Source: Maylandia zebra (lineage: Eukaryota > Chordata > Actinopteri > Cichliformes > Cichlidae). Taken from it: a stretch of DNA of 64,000 nt. Of this stretch, positions 49,801-62,800 are shown one piece after another (the first letter of the stretch is position 1; every line of letters begins with the position of its first letter). The stretch covers positions 35,473,056 through 35,537,055 of the forward strand of contig NC_135187.1 of NCBI RefSeq assembly GCF_041146795.1, written 5' to 3'. The notes beneath the pieces were generated by a model that was not told where the DNA came from, did not search any database, and saw nothing but the letters and a program-made list of their open reading frames with translations. The translations under genes and the position numbers were made by a program.

Positions 49801-50769
49801 CAAATGGACATTTTTTACCATCATTCTGAGACAATGTTTCCTGTTATAGTATTTATATATATGCTAATTTAAAGTCATATCCTGAAGGACAACGTCAAGA
49901 TAGAACTGAAGGTCAAAACTATCCAAACTATGCAGAGGAATTTAACTGGATATGACATTATCTGGGGGTGATGTATAATGTGAAAACGTCCTAGCACAGA
50001 ACCCTGTGGAATTCTGTGATTAACTATTGTGTGTAAGCAAGGCTCCTTATTTACATACAAAAGTCAGAATCCATCAGATGATGAAATATTTAAAACCAGC
50101 ACAGCAGAATTTCTTTCAATATCAACAATTTAGTCAGTGTATTTAATAGTGAAGCACATTAACTGTAATACTTGTGTGAATAGTCTTGGGTTTGGGTCCA
50201 ATAGTAACAGACAAGTTACTGTTACCTCAGCAAGTGACTGCTCTTTATTAACAAAGAGGCTGGTGGATTCAACAACAACCTACCTGGACAGGGTACAGTA
50301 CAGGGTTCCTGCAGAACTATTTGTGTGTTTCCTTCTACTGAGGGCTCCAGATCTCCACACAGTTCATCGTCCACCGCACTACCATCCTGTCGACCTGAAC
50401 CGTCTGACACAAAGCACGACACATTCCTGAATCTCAGACCTTCTCCACACCTCGCTCCCTAATGGAAAAGCAAACAGAATTACTAAATATGGATACAATT
50501 CAATCTACATTTAACTTCTGTAGTACAGTCAGCTTGCTGGTAGCTTTAATCACATTCAGCTACTAGGCCTTAAAATGATTTTAAACCATTTGTGTTAGTC
50601 CTTGGTAAGTTTAAAAATTAATTCTAAATATAGTAACAAACTACTGGTACTGGTACTACTGGTCACCTGCTGTTTGAAATGAGTTAAATATTAAACTATT
50701 ATAACAATAATAACAATAATAATAATAATGATATCCTTCAGGTTAACATGGCAATTTAAAAGGAGAGGC

Positions 50770-50818
<49 letters not shown>

Positions 50819-53800
50819 TAGTCAAGACCAGAGATGGGCAGTAACGCGTTACTCGTTACTTTTTTCAAGTAACGAGTAAAGTAAGGGATTACTATTGCAA
50901 AAAAGGTAATTAGATTACCGTTACTTTCCCGTAGGAACGCTGCGTTACTGCGTTACTAAAACCGTGATTTTTTTGCGAGAATGTCTCACGACAGTGACAT
51001 AAGCAAGTGCGCCGTTCGTGACAACAGCTGTGTGCAGATCAACAGTGCATCATATATCGAGTGCAGGAGAGAGTATGAGCGTGCAGCGTTTAAAGCGTGG
51101 AAGTACTGACCTTACTTTGAGTTTGATTCCATAAAAAGTGACAAAAACATTAGTGTCCGCTGTGCGTGGGAAGAAAACTTCTTTTTACAGCGAACAAAAC
51201 CCCTAAACTTCCGAGCAAGCACCGAGTAGCTACGACGTAATGGGAAATTCACAGAGAAACTCGCGGATTCTTCAACTGACCACCTGCACCAGGGTAAACC
51301 TCCGCCTACACCATTGCTGCTTTACAGGTGAAAATAGAGCAACAGGACCGCTGAGTCTTTGATTTGATTTATTTTCTGCTGTGTTTTACTTGCATCTATT
51401 TGAAAGACTGAGTGTAAACACAAAAAATATTTTTATTTTATGTGCTGGAATGTGTAGAAAATAGGTTTAAATGTTAAACTAATTTATTCAAGTCAGAGAA
51501 TGTTGCAGATAATTAAATTTTTGCTTGATGCATAAAGTTAAAAGATTAAAACTAATAAAACAAGTTTAAAAAAAAGAGACTTTTCCATTTGATTACATTT
51601 TGTATGATGGATTATGCAGAAAAAGTAGAATTGGGCTGAAAGATCTATCGCTTTATCACCTATTCAGGTTGTAAATCGTGTTTTTAAAAAGTAACTAAGT
51701 AACTAAGTAATTAATTACTTTTGAAAATAAGTAATCAGTAAAGTAACGGGATTACTTTTTTGGGGAAGTAATCAGTAATTAGTTACTGATTACTTTTTTT
51801 AAGTAACTTGACCAACACTGGTCAAGACATTTGTCATGTTAATTGTCCCATTTTTCATTTATAAAGTTCTTATGAATACTAAGTATAAATTTTCAATTCA
51901 ATTCACTTTTATTTATACAGCACCAAATCACAACAACAGTCGCCTCAAGGCGCTTCATATTGTAAGGTAGACCGTGGCGACAGTGGGAAGGAAAAACTCC
52001 CTTTTAACAGGAAGAAACCTCCGACAGAACTAGGCTCAGGGAGGGGCGGGGCCATCTGCTGCGACCGGTTATGGTGAGAGAAGGAAGACAGGATAAAGAC
52101 ATGCTGTGGAAGAGAGTCACAGCGTGTCTTTTAGGGTTTACTAAATAGTGAAATGGCAAACGTCACAACAATGTTGGTCAAAGTCAGTCTTCTGGAAAGT
52201 CTGATGACAGCATCTTGTGAGACACCTTCATTTTGGACTATCCCTCCTCATCTAGGTGAGTATGTCAGGATGGTTTAATATGACTTTAATGGTTTTATAT
52301 AATATTTTTTACGCTAGTAAAATTAGTGACTAGTGAAAATTAAATACAGTGTTTCACTATTCTGGTAAATATGTTGAAGAAGAAGAGGAAGGCTAATTGA
52401 CCTCAGATTTGCACTCAGACCAGGCGCTGTATCTCCACCTGTAGCAGGGCTTCACCAGGCAGGGCTTCCACTGTTCCATTTGGGATGGACATGGCCTCCC
52501 ATCACCCTGCGGAGCTTGGATCACTGTCCGTCTTCTCCACAGTTTGCCTGCCAAAAAGCAGATAAATGAATAAATTCAAATATTAATGGTTGGGTAAAAA
52601 AGAATAGGATAACATTAATTACTCGAAACATAAAGACCTCTTCCTTTGCTATGTAATGTCATGTAACGCTGTATGAGGCAAGGAAGGACAGGACCCAAAG
52701 TGTAGCACTCTCGGGCAGGACCAAACTCAAAGGCAGCTTTTTTGAGGAATTTACAGATTTATTTAACTTCACTAGGAAGGCAATTGGTACTATACTGATA
52801 TACCATCCTACCCTGCCTTTTGATCTAACTAACTACTAGATGCTGATCTGTTAAATGCTTAGCTTCTCAAAAACTCTCAAAAAAACTATTTCCAGAATCA
52901 ATCATTTACCCAGGGCGTACTAGTGCCATGTGCACATGAACATTCCTCTGTCACAAACTGCACAAAAATCCAGTAATCTGAACCACTCGAGGCAGGCTGT
53001 TCCTCCCAAACCACTCCAGGTCTCACTGTCATGTGATGAAGTAGGACAATGGAGTCACCAGGTGGGGAAACCTCCTGCACTATAACCAGCAAGTCCAAGC
53101 TAAGAGAACATTTGTAAAGCATTTGGACAATCTACATGAAGTAAAGGTTTGTAATTCCCACATTCACTTTTATTCCAGTGTTCATCATTCCTGTTAGAGC
53201 AGCTGAGCTGTCAACAGTTTCTATCTGTAAAATAACACAGTGCAGTGCAGATAAAGTACAGAAAACTTAAAAGGAAACATATATGATTAGAGACTGTTGG
53301 ACTCAAACATTAGCACATAGTAGCAAAACACTACTGCGAAAAATGTAACTGGTTAATTCCAATTCTTCCCTGGATTTGTTTACCTGCCAGTCCACATGTG
53401 TGACTACAGCCAGACCATGGTGACCAGTCAGACAGCTGGCAATTAACAGGACACTCCACAACACAGGATGCATTCATTTGCCACTTTCTCTCCAGACCAA
53501 GCTGCAAAGAAATATCATTAGTAATCCATGAACTCAAACAGAACCATTTACAAAGGTTTAAAAGGCAAGCAGTACCAAACATCTCACCTCTTTGCAGAAG
53601 ACGAGGTCTACAGATTTACCATCACTACGCACACAGTCCAGCATGCGGGTTTTGAATCCATTTCCACACACTGCTTTGTCACTGAGCTGACAGGTACTCC
53701 ATTCTGAAGAGACACAGTAAAAGGTCAGCATAACAGGGGTGGCTGTAGCTCAGGAGGTAGGAGAGTAGGTCATCTACAGTCTGAAGGTTGGTGGTTCAAT

Positions 53801-56800
53801 CTCTGGCTGCTTCAGTCTGTATGCCTGGGAAGGGCACTAACCCCAAGTTGTTTATTTCTGACCCATAAAATACTTTTTAATGACCGGGCCAAAGTTTCAG
53901 TTTAAACAACCGACATTCTGTTTTCCTTCCTTTAATTAATCCGTGCATGCTGGATGTACACTCAGTGAAGGATCGCAAGTCTTTTGCAAAGCCAACACAA
54001 AAAGACAATCATTCATGCTCACATTGACACCTATGAGGATTTAAACATACAGTACATGGAAAAAGCTCACGCAGGCACACAGTGAAACGGTAACTTTAAA
54101 CAGAAGGGCACTGAACAGCTTAAACCCAGGATGTGCTTGCTTTGAATTTGCAGTGCTAAACACTGCACTACGCTGTGTCTTTAAATCAGGGGTCTTGAAC
54201 TCCAGGCCTCGAGGGCTGGTGTCCTACAGGTTTAGATATCACCCTGGATCAAGTGATTAGTTCATTACCAGTCCTCTGGAGAACTTCAAGACATGTTGAG
54301 GAAGTCATTTGGCCATTTAAATCAGCTGTGTTTGATCAAGGACACATCTAAAACCTGCAGGACACCAGCCCTCGAGGCCTGGAGTTTGAGACCCCTGCTC
54401 TAAGTACAGAATTTAATTGATTTGCATTCATTGTTTTTATTAACATACATAATATCCCAACTTCTTTGGAAACAAATCTGAACAGGTTAATGCTGACCAG
54501 TGATGTTGTAGGTGTAGTGAAAGCAGTTCCTGTTGAGTTTGCATGGCTCTGTCTCTTCAGTCGGTGGACACTCCTTCTTTTCTCCTGGCTGTCGGAGCGG
54601 GTAAGCACTCCTCTCCCGGGTGCTGTTCTCACTACATGGCTGAAAAGCAGAGGGAAAGGTTCTGACTGTTTTACATAAGCACACATTAAAAGTGTGGAAC
54701 ATAAAGGCTTTTGATTTTTCTATGTTGGAGATAGACAGACAGAAGTAATTTGACTGAAATTTGAACTCTTTTGATGAGATGTGAGATTCAAGTGAGAAGT
54801 GCATCATATCTTGCATTGAAACACTAGCAGTTTGTATTGGTGAAATGTGTTCCTGATTTGAGAACTGTATTAACAGTAGTAAGAATTACTTTTCTGCTGT
54901 CACAATTGTGCCAAAGCGATCAAGAAAAAGTCCAAAACCAGAACAGAAGCTAAGCTTGTTTTTTTCACACACGAAGTCCTGAATGTTCAGGGCTAATTCA
55001 TATATTCACCTTCAGAAGTCAAAGTCATTATCAGTGATAATCCCAACTCTAATTCTAACCCTCGGCAATCAGAATATTGTTTTTATTTCACAGTTAATCC
55101 AAGTTTTGGCAACAGAGAACTGAGAAAATGATCATTTTAACTGGCACACAGGAAAATCTATTCACATTTTTCCAAATGTGAATCCTATCCCAGCTACATT
55201 AACACAAGAGGTGCGGTACGCATAGAGACAGACAACTGTCCACAGTCACATTCTCCTACCATACCTATGGTACCTATGGTTTCTTGAGTTTCCAAAAGTA
55301 GAATGGGAACTACAAGGTTTAACTATCCAGTCCCTCTTCTGTGGACTCATTTTTTTCTGTTGTTGTTGTTTTTTTAAAAGGTTTAGATTGTTTGTAAATA
55401 AGAGCAACATAACAAAAATCCCTTTGTTATGTTGCTCTAAGTCTAGATTGGTGTTGGACTTTCATTCTTTCTTCTTTTCAGTCCTGACTTGTTTATATGG
55501 CACTTTTGCACATTGTTAACTGTCTTGTCCTGTTTGTTATTAGCGGTCTATCTGTCCTCACCTTTTGTCCCTTCTTTTCCCTTGACCCTCAGTTGGTCAC
55601 TGCAGATTACTGCCCCTCCATGAGTCTGGTCCTGACAGAGAGCTCCTGTTGAAAAGGAGCGCTTACTTCCCACCAATTGCCAAGTGCTTGCACATAGAGT
55701 AAGCACTTGGCGATTGGTCATTGCGGTTCTCTCTTAAATAATGAAGGGTCTCACTATATAAAGTGTGTTGACACGATTGTTGTTAGCAGTATATAAATAA
55801 AAGTGAATTGAATTAATTAACATACAAACAAATATGTGACACTGAGCAATACCAGCTAGATATATTTCGGCTCAGCTCAACACACAGCTCAATTCTGGAT
55901 GCAGTATCCTGGAGACGGGCTAATCTTTATTCCACTTTGGAGTTGCATTCAGTAAGAAGTAGTGAACTAGGGTAGGTATACTTCTCTTTGCTGGTAGTTT
56001 TCTCAGCTGGATGTTTCCATGCACCTTGGGGTAAGAGAACAGGTCCTCACTGTTGTTTTTCCCTGTGCCCCAAGCATCAGCTCAGAGTACACAGCCTTCT
56101 GGGAGTGCCTGGCTGATAGCTGGAAGGTCCCCCAGATTTATTGTCCTTGGGGACCTCAGCATTCATGTGAGCAATGACAGTGAAGGCTGGTGGAGTGTGA
56201 TCGGGAGCAACATCCTACCTGACGTCTAAGGAGCTCGGAAAGAAAAGCATCTGGACTTCTTTAAGTTGCTTGAACTTAAAGGATGAGCTCATTGTGAAAC
56301 CATGCCCCACCCTACCATGTGATTTCGAAATCACATGATAAGGTGCGGCCAGGTTTCACAATGAGCTCACCCAAAACCGGGGCTGATTGTGACCCACACC
56401 CGTTTTTCCCACCTTGGCTCATGTGATTAGAGGATCATCAGGGGGTCTTTTGTCCCTCTTTGGGGGGAAACTCCCACTGGGTTTAAATCTGGGACTCTCC
56501 ACCATTTGACCTTAGAACTGAAGAAGCTTCTCGGATGAGAGGTGAAACGTCTTCAAGTAACTTAAAGAAGTCCGGACGCTTTTCTTTCCAAGCTCCTTAG
56601 ACTACGACGACCTGGATGACTCAGAACCTTCACAGACACATCCTACCTGACCTAAACCTGAGCGGCCCGCTGTAACTGGACTTCTTTGTTGTTCACAGGT
56701 TGTCTATAATAAGCATGAGAGTTTTCATAAGTGCATTTGGCACTAGGACACACTTGGTTGCAGGCTAATGATTGATTCTGTAATCATATCATGCATTTCT

Positions 56801-59800
56801 TGGACTTTTGGGTGGAGATGTGAGCTGCTTCTGTTGGCGTCATCATGCAGTTATTTGTATAAATTGGCTGAGATAAGAATTAGCAACTCCAAGTCTGAAT
56901 CCTGTTTTCATCTGGGAAAAGTTAAAGTGTCTACCCTGGGGTGGGGCTGAATCATTGCCCCAAATACATCAGTTTGTCTCAGAGTCTTATTCACTAAAGA
57001 GGGAAAATGATGAAGGAGACTGACAGATGGATTTGTGCAACATATGCAGTAATGCTGCTGCTGTAGCATGAGCATTGAGTATGAAAGAGAAGTTTTTGAT
57101 TTACTGGGCAATATATTTTCCTACCCTCACCTATGACCACAAGCTCTGGGTAGTGACTAAAAAATGAGATCACAAATACAAACAGTTGACATTAGCTTCC
57201 TCTGAAGGGTGTCTTGGCTCTCCTATAGAAGTAGGGTTAGAGCTTGGTCATGCTCCTTATCAAAAGGAGCCAATTCAGGTCCTTCGTGCATCTGACCTTT
57301 TGAGCATCATCTAGGTGAGATGTGCTGGACACGTCCAGCTGGAAGCAAACCCTATTCTAACCCAGGACATGCTGGTGAGAACATATGTCTCGGCTGGTTT
57401 AGAAGCATCTTAATTTCCACCTTGTTTAGCTCCTCATGTTGGTGCTGCGCTTTTACTTTTTCCCACCATTGGCTGCCAGATTTTCATCTTCTCTCCTATT
57501 GGTAAATTAATTGGAGCTACATACTATATATCCCATTATGGACTGTAATAATGAGTGAAATTTTGTCCTTGTTCAAAATATAGGGTTAAGATTACCACCT
57601 ATGATGACTTAGAAATAAGAGAGTTAATCCAGTTATTTTTCATTTAAATTTCTTTTTCATTTTTGTGCAAAGTTTGGGAACATTTGTATTACCAGTCTCA
57701 TCAGTTAATTCTAGTAACTTGTTAGATTATAAACAATTTGGGTCAATAATCGTTGACTTTCATCTGGTAGTTAAAATAACTCACTGAGAATCTGAAAATG
57801 ATGCTACAAAGCAGGGGAAGGCTTTAAACTATATCACTACTGTATCCAGTGTAATGGTTTTTAACTTCATTACACAATAGCCATAAAGAAATACGAGACA
57901 ATCTGATTGGCTGAGAAGTCTTAAAACTCTGAAGTTGCTGGGTCCAATCTATTTACACATATGGGAAATTAGAATTCCCTTTATGCAGCATACTTATCTT
58001 TCTTAAACTGCCTTTACACCACAAGACACATTTACCCATCAACAAACATATGTACTTATTCACAGAGTGCCTTTTTAGCACGAAGAGCGGGTTTAGTTGA
58101 CACAGGCGGGGTTCCTCTATTACTATTACCTTCACTAGATCTCTGAATTCAGAACCACTACTTTAACTCTGGTTTCAACTATCCACTATATAATAAAGGC
58201 AACATGTCAGAAACAATGTAAGATTTAGAAAGAAAAAAAAAGACTGGCAACTTCATTCCATCCTTACCAGTGGACATGGGCTCCAAGCTCCCCAGTCTGA
58301 CAACACACAGTCTTCCGGGCAGGGCAGGTGGCTCTTGCGGGCCCCTAAAGGCATTTCCTCTGGGTCACACAAATAGTCCTCCACCTGTTCAGAGGGCCCG
58401 TCTATAGTGTTCAGCATGCACCTGGTCACAAAAAGTTGAAGCAAAAGTTAGTTTCACAGCATTCCTTCAACAACACTCGAATATTTGAGCCTATTTTTTA
58501 CAGTCTTCTTGAAAGAAAGCTGTTAATAAACATGAATACATGTGGTCTTTGTAAAGTCTTTGTAAAGCTAAATATCTGGATATTAAACCAGATGTACTCT
58601 ATATTGCTAAAAATATATTTTTTAATGAAAATGGTTTAACATGATGTCGACCCATCCTCTAAGCTATAACAGCTTCAACTCTTCTGGGAAGACTTTCCAT
58701 ATGATGGGGATTTTTGACTACTCTTCAAGAAGCACATTTGTGAGGTCAGACACTGATAATGGACATGAAGGCCAGTCCCCACTGGGGATTTTAATCATGT
58801 GGATTTAAAATCTGTGCTTTCTAAATTCCATCAGCACATTATGTGTGAAATGATCAGGCCAGACCCGATCAAGGGAACGCACACCGCTGAGGTAGTGAAG
58901 AAAGCCCACAAGAGACTCTACTTTCTGAGGGTTCTCAGAAAGAATAACATCCCTGAGAAACTGTTTGTGTCCTACTATCACTGCACAGTAGAAAGTATCC
59001 TGGTATCCTTCTCCAGCTGCACAGTAGCACAGAAGAGAAACCACTGCAGGGTTATACGGGTCGCCCAGCGGATAGTGAGCTGTCCACTCCCCTCATTTAA
59101 AGAACTGCACAACTCCCACACTCAGGAACATTAAGAAAATCCCTCAACACCCATCACTCCCTGATCATGACCTGTTTCAAAGTCTACTTTTAGCCAGATG
59201 ATTAAGATCCATAAAGACAGACTTAGGAAAAGCTTTTATCCCTCAGCCATCACATTGCTGCTAAGATAATCGGACAATCTGATCGAATACAACTTTCATG
59301 TACAATGTTTACAATGTTACAACACCGTCTCATGTTACCATGTTTACAGCTTTATGAGCATCACTGCTCCCAACAAACATAATCCGGTCATTAAGTCTGA
59401 CGTCACTAGCCGTGTCTGGGCCTAAACTCCGCTGCAGGTCCATATATCAAACGATCACTATGGCATTACTGAGAGTTGAAAAACTGTCTAAAGTCTTTCA
59501 AAATGATCAGCGTTCTGCTCTACCAGGTGTAACAATTGAGTTTAACATCCAGGCATCCATGAAAACGGAGTTTATGACATTTAACGGAGTTAGAAGTTAG
59601 CAGGAAGTTAGCTCGCTAGCTTCTATCTAAATACAATATAGCATGTCCTGACTGCGGGGTTTTGGAAACAAATTCAAATGTACAGCTCTGTTATCACGTC
59701 CAACATAAATGAAGACAGAAAACTAAACAGCAGTGACGTTTGTAGGGTTACTGAAGTTTGGCTAGCTGGTATATAATGATGTGCTACGTGACCGCTAGCG

Positions 59801-62800
59801 ACACAGCTATGTTAGCATAATATAAACAAGCTAACTTTTTTTCCCACTGGATAAAAGTTAACGTGAGTGTTCTCGGTGGTCAGGAACAAATGTAATCGCA
59901 TGGCAGGATGCTGTAAAAGGACCAAACTTCAGCCAGGAGAACAACTGAGATAATCCATCCACAATACGAGGTTAGTCATTCATATACTGCTGCATGGGCT
60001 GAGCTGTAGTTACATCCTAAGGTTTTAAAAACTGAGCTTAAATAAATGATTAGTGGTAATAAAAGCCGAGGGAGGTCAACAGTGATCACTGACTGTTTTA
60101 GGAGCTTTTTGAGATTAAATAGAAGAAAATACATAACATTAAACATGTTAACAACACAAAAGCCATATTAAACACAGACTACTTTAGGCCCGGAAGTAGG
60201 ATTCGTCACGTCATCACTTAACAACGTTGTTGGGAGCAGTGATTGTTCCCAACAAGGGTTGTTCACATCCCTGCTGTTATTTGTACACATTTCCCATTTT
60301 CTGTAAACAGTTTGTCAGGTTTTTTAAAGCACAAATATATAGCACTTTTTGTATATTTTTAAAAGGATTATCTTACTCACTTTCACATTTCTTTGAATTT
60401 GAGTATGCTATTTTTACTAACTGTATGGTAATCTTTTTTTTTGGATGTTGTAAATTTGCCCTCACAGTCTCTTATTTCTTTTCTTCTTTTTTTTTACTTT
60501 CGTTACTTTTGTGTGAATCTGCATGCTCCATCTGCCTGTCACTTTGCTGATGGAACACCTGAATTTCCCCAAAGAGGGACAACAAAGGATATTTCTATTC
60601 TATTCAATGATTTGGACGGGTCAGTGAATACTTTTGGCAATATAGTGTATATATTGGTTATAACATCATGCACTACTATTTTAATTTTTGATCACTTTTT
60701 AACAATTCAGCACAAGCAAACACTCAGCTCTGTTTTTCCTCCAAAAGGAAGAATATCACCTGTTTAAAGCTCAGAGACACTGACACATGAATCTGTTCAT
60801 CTTACTTGACGTTTCGGGTTTGAACACCTTCACCACAGTTGTCATTCAGGTCCACATTGCTGACTTTCCACACACTCCAAGGCTCTGCCACCCACACATA
60901 CTGCCCACAGTCACTGAGGCAAGGCACCACCTCATAGACCTGATGCACATAAAAACACCAGTTACCCTACAGGCACAGATGCATGATGTCAAAGAGGAAA
61001 TTTAAATCCTTCCACTCAGTTTTGCTTAAGTTTGAAAATCATACATTATAATAAAACTAAATACCAAAACTAACTTTATGAAATAATTACAAAAAGCAGC
61101 AGCCTACTTACTTGAGCCTGTAAGTGGAATCCATTTGTAAAAGAAGACAAGGAAACCACAGAAAACAGCATTGTTTAAGTTATTATCCAAAAAAATAGGT
61201 ATAAAGCTAGAATATAACACTTTAAGTGAGCCCTCTCTCACCTGGTTGACATGGTCCAATTTAGGGCAAGGTCTGCCACCATTGTATGGTTTTTCTCGGA
61301 GCCATTTAGAGCGAACTTTGACCCCACTGCCACATGATTTGCTACAGCGAGACCAGTTGGACCACTCACTTAGTTTGCAGTCAGATGGACAAGGAATGAT
61401 GCAGGCTTCCTCGATATACCCTGTAACCAGTCACATAACAAAAAAGTAGAGCAAGATATTTGACAGCATCTTGGCTGTACACAGTTTTAGGAAGGTGTAT
61501 GGCAAAATAGATTTTAATGGTCTGTTTTTATTATTTGACATACAGGTCATTCAGTCTCAAATTATTGTGGGCCTTCTGCTCGACCATCTCTGGTTTGCAC
61601 AAAAATCTTATGGTCCAAAGTTTGGACGTATTAAATTGCTGTAAAATTTTTGTTTCACATATCCAATCATTTTCAAGATATATGTTTGTGAAAAATGGTC
61701 CATCCATCTGATGGACTAATGAGCAGGGACTCCTCCTGGTAAGACATGTCTGAAACACCTCAACTGGAAGTGATCCAGGAGTCATCCTGGTCAGATGACC
61801 GAATCGCCTTAACTTGATTTTTTTTTCAAGGAAACTAATCCGTCACTTGTATTTAAAGCCTATTCTTTTGTGACCATGGGTGAGGAAGAAACGTAGATTG
61901 ATTGGTAAATCGACAGCTTCTCTATGCACGTGTTTAAATGTGTGTGCAAAAACTTAGGTTAAACATAGTATTTTCATAGTGGTGGCTTAGCTCACCGGGA
62001 TGAGCAGGTGGCCATTTGCCGTATGGCTTTGGCTGCCTGCTTCACTTCACTATCTAATAAAGTCAGAACAAGGTACTTTCGAGGTTGTAGTGAAGTTGTG
62101 TTGTGATGGTTACTTTTCTCTATCTTTTCCAATAAGGTATGGTCTCTCCATTTCAAACTAAGTGCTCTATTAGGGTGATATGCCACTTTGAGGTCTTGGC
62201 CTGATTATTCAAGACCTTCTATTTGGAGAGAAGCATTTTAAAATTTACTCTGGATTTAAAGAATAGGAGCCAATATGGGAGACATATAGTCTTTCTTTCT
62301 CTTTCTGGTACCGGTTAGTACTCTCATTGCAGAGTACTGTGTGAGGTAAGTGTAACATAGTCAAATAGAGTTGACGTTAAATCCCGCTAAATGGGACATT
62401 GGCACCACTTACTGTTGTAAAGGTCACCCTGCAACATTCACAAAGGGCAAGGGATTCTGGGTAATCCTCAGAATAATGGAGGATTCCTGCAAAGTAAGGA
62501 ATGCGCAAATGTCGTGGGGAAGAAAAATCATATCGCAGGTTGTAACAGTAATACAATCTGACCCGATTATTTTTGTTGTTTAAACATCATTTGTTGTGGG
62601 TAATTTCTCCAGTCCTTATGTTGAATTGATGCACATTTATGTGAGATTTCTTTATTGGGAAGAGAGAGAAAAAAACACGGGAGCATAGTTAGCTAACGCT
62701 GTTGTTGCTTTTCCATTTAGGTCTTTACGCTGACTGCCCACGACAATAAATGAAAGCATCCTAACTGGTTGCCTTTTTGTTGTGAATGCAGGAATGTGAC

